Below, piece by piece: positions 1 through 5,140 of a stretch of DNA of 6,062 bases. The DNA lies in assembly GCA_947462175.1 (NCBI GenBank), contig CANHOE010000170.1, forward strand, positions 1 through 6,062, in the 5' to 3' direction. This DNA comes from Burkholderiales bacterium (lineage in GTDB: Bacteria > Pseudomonadota > Gammaproteobacteria > Burkholderiales > Burkholderiaceae_C). Each line of letters starts with the position of its first letter. Positions within the stretch are counted from its first letter, which is position 1. The notes beneath the pieces were generated by a model. The model was not told the origin of the DNA, did not search any database, and saw only the letters and a program-made list of their open reading frames with translations. The position numbers were made by a program, and so were the translations under genes.

Positions 1-2
1 AA

Positions 3-1307
3 TCGGTCGCTGCGTCGGCAAGCAGTCAGGGCGTCGAGCTGGTGCTGCCCATCCCCTCGCGCGAGGTCGACGCGCTGATCCATGCCGGTCGATTCGAGCA
101 AGCCACCGAGGCCATCTACCGCGCAGTGCACCTGAGCTACACGCAGGATGGCATCAAGCACCGCGCTCTTTACTACCCCGAGTTCGATCGACAGGTGATG
201 AGTTTGGCGAAGGCGCTGGGCGCCGAGCCTGGTCAGAAGCGGAAAGGGCTGCCCGGTGTGCCGATGCTCATCGCCACCGAGCTCTATGACCTGGGTGGCC
301 ACAGCCGCGTTCTGGAAGAGGTGTCGCGCGAAATGGCGCAGCCAGTACTCGTGCTGACAGATTTGTTTGGCAATTACCACCGCAACCCAGCGCTGGTGGA
401 GCAAGTGAAACAACGATTTGCCCACACGCAGGTAATCGTGCTGCCTGATGTTCCCTTGTGGGAGAAGTGCCGCATGCTGCGAACACTCGACCTGCACCTG
501 GTACCCCGCAGCACCCTTTACTTCGGTCACCATCAGGATCCAATCCCGTTCATCGGCACGCTGGCGCAAACGGGCCGACGCCGCCTGTTTGTCCACCATG
601 GTGACCACAACCCGAGTCTGGGTTGCACCCTGCCCGCCGTGCAACACGTCGATCTGATCGTGAGCCTTCAGACGCTTTGTTCAGATCATCTGGGCACGCC
701 GGCGAAGCGGCTGCCGCTGTACATCGCCGACCGGGGCGCCAAGAGTTTTCCGGCTGTCTGCGGCTTGGACTATTCGGTCGTGACCTCGGGGCATCCGGCG
801 AAATTCGCTCGCCACGGCGCCGTGGCGCTTCAGGAGATGGTGACGGCAGCCCTGGCCACGGTGCGGGGACGCTTCTTCCACATCGGCCCGATAGACGAGG
901 CGTGGGTGGCCGAGATCCGCGCGCACCTTGGAAGACGAGGCCTCGATACCTCACGCTTTGTTCCGCTTGGCTTGGTGCCCTCGGTCTGGGACACGCTGAA
1001 GGAACTCGATGCGGCGGTCTACATCGGATCTGCCCCCGTGTCCGGCGGACGCGCGGCGATCGAGGCGCAGGGCTGCGGCTACCCGGTCCTGTGCTTCAAC
1101 GGCTTTGCGCCAGGCTCGCTGCTGGCCGACTACTCGTCGTATGCCGACACTGCTCTCGGGTGGTCCGACCCGCAACAACTCGCCCTGTTGCTGACCCGGA
1201 TTGGCGATCAGCACGCGGCACTGAGTCGACAGGCGCGCGCCTTCTACGACGCTGAGTTCTCTCGCACCCGGTTCCGCAAGGTGCTCAAGGGATTGCTCGG
1301 CCACTGA
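3..1307 (+). CDS. GT-B-like glycosyltransferase, 5'-partial
   Basis: Probably transfers a sugar from a nucleotide donor during polysaccharide assembly, in the cytoplasm or at the inner membrane face. The frame has no stop back to base 3, and codons before the first GTG (42) have normal GC-rich coding character, so the true start probably lies off the window; GTG 42 has no convincing Shine-Dalgarno site. Numbering from GTG 42: residues 14-30 look like one helical TPR-like hairpin (AGRFEQATEAIYRAV); 73-90 give a hydrophobic strand plus DLGGHSRV, the glycine-rich N-terminal loop of GT-B enzymes; 184-194 (VHHGDHNPSLG) is a His-rich loop; 305-350 carry RFVPLG, then SGGRAAIEAQGCGYPV, the C-terminal donor-binding region with a glutamate where GT4/GT41-like enzymes have one. 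No signal peptide or membrane span is visible in the part shown. Donor and acceptor cannot be inferred. Fold assignment is fairly secure; family assignment is not. Confidence 0.72.
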   Translation, partial: SVAASASSQGVELVLPIPSREVDALIHAGRFEQATEAIYRAVHLSYTQDGIKHRALYYPEFDRQVMSLAKALGAEPGQKRKGLPGVPMLIATELYDLGGHSRVLEEVSREMAQPVLVLTDLFGNYHRNPALVEQVKQRFAHTQVIVLPDVPLWEKCRMLRTLDLHLVPRSTLYFGHHQDPIPFIGTLAQTGRRRLFVHHGDHNPSLGCTLPAVQHVDLIVSLQTLCSDHLGTPAKRLPLYIADRGAKSFPAVCGLDYSVVTSGHPAKFARHGAVALQEMVTAALATVRGRFFHIGPIDEAWVAEIRAHLGRRGLDTSRFVPLGLVPSVWDTLKELDAAVYIGSAPVSGGRAAIEAQGCGYPVLCFNGFAPGSLLADYSSYADTALGWSDPQQLALLLTRIGDQHAALSRQARAFYDAEFSRTRFRKVLKGLLGH

Positions 1308-1373
1308 AGTAGAGGGGTGCAAGCCGCCCTTTACCGGCGATAGCAACCCGGCCATTGCGACAGACTGAACGCC
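1308..1373. other. 66-bp intergenic gap, no clear promoter or terminator
   Basis: This is the longest non-coding stretch in the window. It separates the glycosyltransferase from the five tightly packed genes that follow. Bases 1312-1319 can pair with 1325-1332 around a 5-nt loop, but three of the eight pairs are G-T wobbles and no T-run follows, so it is not a convincing intrinsic terminator. I found no convincing -35/-10 pair. An in-frame TAG at 1341 limits how far upstream the next gene could start. Most simply it is a spacer within one operon, though a break in transcription is possible. Confidence 0.4.
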
Positions 1374-2372
1374 ATGTTCTGTGCCGAAACATTGTCCGCC
1401 TGCGCTGTGCACCCTCAGCACCACGAGGCGCAAGCCTCGCCCAGGAGAGTCAGCGACTACCGTCCTGAACACGCCGCCGCGTGGGACGCCTTCGTGCGCA
1501 ACGCGCGCAATGGCGTGTTCCTGTTCGAGCGCGACTATCTCGGTTACCACGCTGACAGATTCAAGGACGCGTCACTGATGTTGTGGCGCGGCGACGAACT
1601 GCGTGCGGTGCTTCCTGCGCATCTCGTGGGCCGCGACGTCGTGTCGCACGGCGGCCTCAGCTTTGGTGGTCTGGTGCTGCATCCCGGCACCGGAGCGCAG
1701 GAGACCTTGACGCTGAGCGAGCAGATGATCGATGCCTTGCGCGAGCGGGGTGCCCGTCGACTGACCTATAAGCCGGTGCCGCACATTTTTCATCGCCAAC
1801 CCACCGAGGACGATCTCTACGCACTCCATCGCCTCGGTGCCCGCGCCGTGCGCATTGACCTCTCGACCACGATCGATCTGGCTCGTCGGCCTGCCTTCGC
1901 CAAGGGAAGACGCCATGCGTTGTCGAAGGCACGTCGCGCTGGCATCGCGGTGCGCAGCAGCAACGAACTGGGTGCCTACTGGGCGCTGCTCAGTTCAGTG
2001 CTGGGTGACCGCCACGGCGCGGAACCAACGCACACCCTCTCAGAGATAACGCTGCTCGCGCAGCGCTTCGCGCAGATCCGATTCTTTGGCGCCTATGCAG
2101 GTGACGCCTTGCTCGCCGGCGCCGTGGTCTACCGCTACGACGGCGTGCTGCATACGCAATATCTGGCGGCCTCGGCGGCAGGTCGAGAGACCGGCGCGCT
2201 GGATGCGGTGATCGCCCACCTCATCGACGAGGCCGGCCCCGGCTGTCGATGGCTCAGCTTCGGCATCTCCACCACCGACCAGGGCCGAGACCTGAATGTC
2301 GGACTGGTGGCCCAAAAAGAAATGTTCGGCGGCCGGAGCACGGTCCTGCAGACGCTGGAGCTGGAGTTCTGA
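1374..2372 (+). CDS. FemAB-like GNAT family N-acyltransferase
   Basis: Predicted cytoplasmic acyltransferase with the double-GNAT (FemAB / BioF2-like, Acetyltransf_6) architecture found in many O-antigen and capsule loci. It likely acylates an amino group, plausibly that of the 3-amino sugar made by the downstream isomerase and aminotransferase; this substrate is inferred. Conserved blocks in order: NGVFLFERDYLGYHADRF (46-63), SHGGLSFGGLVL (91-102), YKPVPHIFHRQPTEDDLYAL (132-151), a basic helix GRRHALSKARRAGI (178-191), LSEITLLAQRF (222-232) and, near the C-terminus, FGISTTDQGRDLN...QKEMFGG (296-320). Length 332 is normal for the family. The start is uncertain: ATG 1374 has no good Shine-Dalgarno site, and the first 25 or so residues do not resemble the family, whose similarity begins near residue 27. 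The in-frame alternatives TTG 1392 and GTG 1407 are no better supported, and a TAG at 1341 bars a longer form. The stop abuts the next ATG. Confidence 0.85.
   Translation: MFCAETLSACAVHPQHHEAQASPRRVSDYRPEHAAAWDAFVRNARNGVFLFERDYLGYHADRFKDASLMLWRGDELRAVLPAHLVGRDVVSHGGLSFGGLVLHPGTGAQETLTLSEQMIDALRERGARRLTYKPVPHIFHRQPTEDDLYALHRLGARAVRIDLSTTIDLARRPAFAKGRRHALSKARRAGIAVRSSNELGAYWALLSSVLGDRHGAEPTHTLSEITLLAQRFAQIRFFGAYAGDALLAGAVVYRYDGVLHTQYLAASAAGRETGALDAVIAHLIDEAGPGCRWLSFGISTTDQGRDLNVGLVAQKEMFGGRSTVLQTLELEF
2357..2366 (+). promoter_or_regulatory. Doubled Shine-Dalgarno site for the methyltransferase
   Basis: A tandem hexamer CTGGAGCTGGAG (2355-2366) at the end of the acyltransferase gene supplies two GGAG cores, 2357-2360 and 2363-2366. 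The second lies 6 nt before ATG 2373. This supports ATG 2373 rather than the in-frame ATG at 2382 as the methyltransferase start, and suggests translational coupling across the TGAATG junction. Confidence 0.6.
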
Positions 2373-3134
2373 ATGGGTGCCATGCGCGACATCGATGCCT
2401 ACCAGCGCGCTTACGCAGCCAGCGATTTCGAACCGGTACAGGCTCGGATGCGGCGCCGCATGCTGCTCACGCTTCTCGCCCGCTGGCAACCCCGGCGCGT
2501 GCTGGAAGTCGGGTGCGGGAACGAAGCCCTGTTCACCGATTACCTTCCCTTTGAGCGCTTCTGCGTTGTCGAGCCCGGTGCCGCATTTGCTGCGCAGGCA
2601 CGCGATCAGGCCGGTGATGATCCCCGCATCCGAGTTGTCCAATGCTTCATGGAGGATGGCGCCGAGCAGTTGGCAGTTGAGTCCTTTGATTGCATCCTGC
2701 TCAGCGGCTTGCTGCACGAGGTGCCCGATTCATCATCATTGCTGGCGGCTGTGCGGTCACTGTGCAGCGCCAATACGCAAGTCCATGTGAACGTGCCGAA
2801 TGCGCGCTCACTGCACAGGCTGCTCGCGCTGGAAATGGGACTGATCAGCGACTTGCGCCAGTTGTCGGACAACCAGCGTGACCTGCAACAGCCACGCACC
2901 TTCGACGGCCATGGCCTGAGCGCCCTGTGCGCCGACAACGGCTTCGAGGTGATTGAGCGAGGCTCGTACTTCATCAAGCCCTACACCCATCGCCAGATGG
3001 CGCAGCTGCAAGACATCGGCCTTCTTGACGAACGGATGCTCGACGGTCTGTACGGCTTGGCACGTCACCTGCCCGACATGGGGTCGGAAATTTTTGTCAA
3101 CCTGCGGCGCGCGCCGCTGGCCAAGGAGGTCTGA
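2373..3134 (+). CDS. Class I SAM-dependent methyltransferase
   Basis: Predicted cytoplasmic methyltransferase using S-adenosylmethionine, with the Rossmann-like class I fold (Methyltransf_23/11 type). Motif I, VLEVGCGN, is at residues 43-50. An acidic residue at the end of strand 2 (E67 in VVEPG) fits ribose binding. SFDCILLSGLLHEVPD (104-119) matches the strand 4 and post-motif region, with the HEV of enzymes in this class. VHVNVPNARSLHRLLALEMGLI (137-158) is a helix-turn block I recognise from methyltransferases encoded in polysaccharide loci, and GFEVIERGSYFIKPYTH (190-206) is the C-terminal strand pair. Length 253 is normal. The acceptor is unknown: a sugar hydroxyl, a sugar amine or a glycan end are all possible. 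The ATG directly follows the acyltransferase stop, and the stop shares a base with the next ATG, so it should be made together with both neighbours. No membrane segment is seen. Confidence 0.87.
   Translation: MGAMRDIDAYQRAYAASDFEPVQARMRRRMLLTLLARWQPRRVLEVGCGNEALFTDYLPFERFCVVEPGAAFAAQARDQAGDDPRIRVVQCFMEDGAEQLAVESFDCILLSGLLHEVPDSSSLLAAVRSLCSANTQVHVNVPNARSLHRLLALEMGLISDLRQLSDNQRDLQQPRTFDGHGLSALCADNGFEVIERGSYFIKPYTHRQMAQLQDIGLLDERMLDGLYGLARHLPDMGSEIFVNLRRAPLAKEV
3123..3130 (+). promoter_or_regulatory. Strong Shine-Dalgarno site (AAGGAGGT)
   Basis: AAGGAGGT lies inside the last codons of the methyltransferase gene, 3 nt before ATG 3134. It is a near-perfect match to the anti-Shine-Dalgarno sequence, although the spacing is short. 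It fixes ATG 3134 as the start of the flavoprotein-like gene and, with the TGATG overlap, indicates efficient coupled re-initiation. Confidence 0.75.
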
Positions 3135-4651
3135 TGGCACAGCGCAATCCTCCGGAGGTACCGCTGACCCTGGTCGGCAACTCGCTGGCCGTCCTGGTCG
3201 CAGCCACTGAGCGAGCACAACACGGTCTGCCCACCGTGGTTGTCAACCCCGGCGGACCTTGGGGCGGTTACTTCGGTGGCATTCAAGCGGACGGACGCCG
3301 CTGGGACGCGGGCATGGTGATGTACGAATTCACCTCGTTTCGCCAACCCGCGACGCCGCCCGCGCTGAGCAGCTACGACCCGCTGCGCCGCAACGACATC
3401 GGCCGGTTCTGCGGGGTCGTGCGCGATCACATTGACGGTCTGCAAGCCACACGCGCCATCGAGCCACCACAGATGTGGCTCCAAGGCCGGTTATTGCCCG
3501 ACATGCTGCTCGCCAATGGTCTGGCGGCACTGCCTGAACTGAGCTGCGCGCCGGCTGTGCTGGCGGAGCTGCGACAGCACGTGGGAACCGCCCGCCTTTC
3601 GCCATGGCATGCCAGCCGCAAGAGCGCATGGCTGACCGATGGTCGGCGCTCTCCGGGCGACAACGGGCTGCTGGATTGCGACAGCGTGTCCCGCATGAAC
3701 CACGGCGCGGTGCTGCACAACGCGGTGTTCGCACCCTTCGCCCATCAAGTGCTGGGGCGGGATGCCAGTCACTTGGCGGCCCTGTACCACCGCATCCCCT
3801 GGTTGCCCCTTTATTGGCCGGAGACGCTGCTCTCCTGGCTGGAGGGGCAAGCGCAGACATTGCCGGCCACCGTGTTCAGTTACCCACACCATGGAAGCGT
3901 GGCCGACCTGTGTGCGCTGCTGGCAGCGCAGATGCAGGCTTCACCCTTGGTGACCGTCCATCAGGACAAGTTGCTGGCCGTCGGACGCCAGGCAAGGGCA
4001 TTCGCGCTCCAACTCGAACGCGACGGTTGTATCCACACGGCTCGGCTGGGCTGGGGTCAGACGCCCTGCCAGGGCCTGCTGGCCAGCGGCATCGCTGCTG
4101 CACCGCCCCCTGAGCAGCGGCTGCCCCTGCTACTGGCCTTGATTCGAATCCCGCGCAAGGCTCTGCGGTGCGAGTTCAGCGTTCTGCACATCGCCGACAG
4201 CGCCAGTGGCGCCTACCGGATCAACAACATCAGCCTCTGCGCCGGTGAAACAGAGGGCGACAGCGTGCGCCTCGTCTTGGAAGCCAACCCCACGCGCTTT
4301 GCCGCGCGTCATGGCGCGCTCATCGACGACGCGGCGATCGGCCGCGCCGTCATTCGTGATCTCGCCGGACTCGGCCTGATCGAAGGCGAACAGACGCCCG
4401 AGTTCATCAAGCTCCTGCGCCTGGCTGGGGCATTGCCGCTGCCGACCGTCGATGGCCTGGCCGCACAAGCCGAGCAACGCTCGCTGCTGCAGGCCCGTTG
4501 GCCGGGCGTCGAACTGTTTGCCAACAGCGCAGGCCCGTTTGCGACCTCACTGTCGGATCAGATCGTTCAGGGCCTGCTGCTGGCCCGCATTGAATCAAGC
4601 GGCCTGCCGTCGGTCGACGTAGACGCCCGCACCACCGCCTGCACTCACTGA
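3134..4651 (+). CDS. FAD/NAD(P)-binding oxidoreductase-like protein, atypical
   Basis: Probably a cytoplasmic flavin- or dinucleotide-binding protein distantly like amine oxidase, protoporphyrinogen oxidase and UDP-galactopyranose mutase folds; the reaction is unknown. Residues 11-49 form strand-loop-helix-strand: LTLVGNSLAVLVAATERA, then TVVVNPGGPWGGYFGG. The first loop reads G15-N-S-L-A-V, where canonical GxGxxG would have glycines at positions 17 and 20, so the fingerprint is degenerate. The Gly-rich turn at 40-49 resembles the second loop of these flavoproteins. VFSYPHHGSVADLCALLAAQM (247-267) resembles the YPxGG...L segment of that superfamily, and residues 461-484 (LFANSAGPFATSLSDQIVQG...) sit where the C-terminal FAD-contacting helix would be. 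Length 505 fits. It is translated from a strong ribosome site overlapping the methyltransferase stop, and the isomerase gene follows after 18 bp, so it probably acts in the same sugar pathway. It may lack bound FAD or activity. Confidence 0.6.
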   Translation: MAQRNPPEVPLTLVGNSLAVLVAATERAQHGLPTVVVNPGGPWGGYFGGIQADGRRWDAGMVMYEFTSFRQPATPPALSSYDPLRRNDIGRFCGVVRDHIDGLQATRAIEPPQMWLQGRLLPDMLLANGLAALPELSCAPAVLAELRQHVGTARLSPWHASRKSAWLTDGRRSPGDNGLLDCDSVSRMNHGAVLHNAVFAPFAHQVLGRDASHLAALYHRIPWLPLYWPETLLSWLEGQAQTLPATVFSYPHHGSVADLCALLAAQMQASPLVTVHQDKLLAVGRQARAFALQLERDGCIHTARLGWGQTPCQGLLASGIAAAPPPEQRLPLLLALIRIPRKALRCEFSVLHIADSASGAYRINNISLCAGETEGDSVRLVLEANPTRFAARHGALIDDAAIGRAVIRDLAGLGLIEGEQTPEFIKLLRLAGALPLPTVDGLAAQAEQRSLLQARWPGVELFANSAGPFATSLSDQIVQGLLLARIESSGLPSVDVDARTTACTH

Positions 4652-4656
4652 CACCG

Positions 4657-4664
4657 AAGGGAGG
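4657..4664 (+). promoter_or_regulatory. Shine-Dalgarno site (AAGGGAGG) of the isomerase gene
   Basis: AAGGGAGG lies in the 18-bp gap after the flavoprotein-like gene, 5 nt before ATG 4670. Strength and spacing both support that start. Confidence 0.75.
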
Positions 4665-4669
4665 CCGCC

Positions 4670-5140
4670 ATGGCCATCGCCGACTGCCGCATCATCGACA
4701 TGCCCCGCATCCAGGACCCACGTGGCAACCTGACCTTCGTCGAGGGCGGGCAACAGATCCCGTTCGACATCAAGCGCGTCTACTACCTGTACGACGTGCC
4801 CGGCGGATCGGAACGCGGCGGACATGCACATCTGGGTCTGCACCAGTTCGTCATTGCGATGTCGGGCAGCTTCGACATCGTCCTCGACGATGGTTTCGAG
4901 AAGAAGCGGATTCATCTCAACCGCTCGTACCTGGGCCTTTACCTGCCACCAATGACCTGGCGGGAGCTGGACAACTTCTCCTCAGGCAGCGTCTGCATGG
5001 TGCTCGCCTCCGAGCGCTACGACGAAGCCGACTACCTGCGCGACTACAGTGATTTCATGGTTCAGGTCCACGGCAACCGCCGCAAGTCCGTCCGCGAAGC
5101 AGCTTGCGCAGAACGCACAGTCGCCGAAAGTCTGATCTGA
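4670..5140 (+). CDS. dTDP-4-keto-6-deoxyhexose 3,4-ketoisomerase (FdtA/QdtA family)
   Basis: Small cytoplasmic cupin (WxcM-like/FdtA family, PF05523 type) that moves the keto group of dTDP-4-keto-6-deoxyglucose from C4 to C3, preparing it for amination. Family landmarks in order: DPRGNLTFVE (16-25), PFDIKRVYYLYDVPG (31-45), the signature ERGGHAHLGLHQ (48-59) with the paired histidines H52 and H54 matching the catalytic pair in characterised FdtA, SGSFDIVLDDG (65-75), LGLYLPPMTWRELDNFSSGSVCMVLAS (88-114) and YDEADYLRDYSDF (117-129). Its 156 residues exceed the usual 140 or so through a charged tail after residue 135. FdtA-type (galacto product, towards Fuc3N) and QdtA-type (gluco product, towards Qui3N) enzymes differ in C4 stereochemistry; the sequence alone does not let me choose, so no symbol is given. 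The start is fixed by a good Shine-Dalgarno site, and the stop overlaps the aminotransferase start by one base, typical of this enzyme pair. Confidence 0.9.
   Translation: MAIADCRIIDMPRIQDPRGNLTFVEGGQQIPFDIKRVYYLYDVPGGSERGGHAHLGLHQFVIAMSGSFDIVLDDGFEKKRIHLNRSYLGLYLPPMTWRELDNFSSGSVCMVLASERYDEADYLRDYSDFMVQVHGNRRKSVREAACAERTVAESLI

Noticed and set aside
623..1255. 210-codon + strand frame inside the glycosyltransferase gene
   Set aside because: The product is Arg/Gly/Ala-rich with no motifs, while the overlapping frame keeps GT-B landmarks throughout.
1312..1332. Possible hairpin terminator after the glycosyltransferase gene
   Set aside because: The 8-bp stem includes three G-T wobbles and is not followed by a T-run, so it cannot be called a terminator.
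1330..1373. Possible promoter in front of the acyltransferase
   Set aside because: No TTGACA-like and TATAAT-like boxes at acceptable spacing were found; TTTACC near 1330 has no matching -10.
951..1550. 199-codon - strand frame spanning the 66-bp gap
   Set aside because: Although it covers the only sizeable gap, most of it is antisense to the glycosyltransferase and acyltransferase and shows no domain signature.
2040..2717. 225-codon open frame on the - strand across the acyltransferase/methyltransferase junction
   Set aside because: Both + strand genes here have strong family motifs; the antisense product has none and no ribosome site was evident.
2907..2916. 10-bp palindrome GGCCATGGCC
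   Set aside because: It lies inside the methyltransferase coding sequence and is unremarkable in GC-rich DNA; nothing suggests an operator or recombination site.
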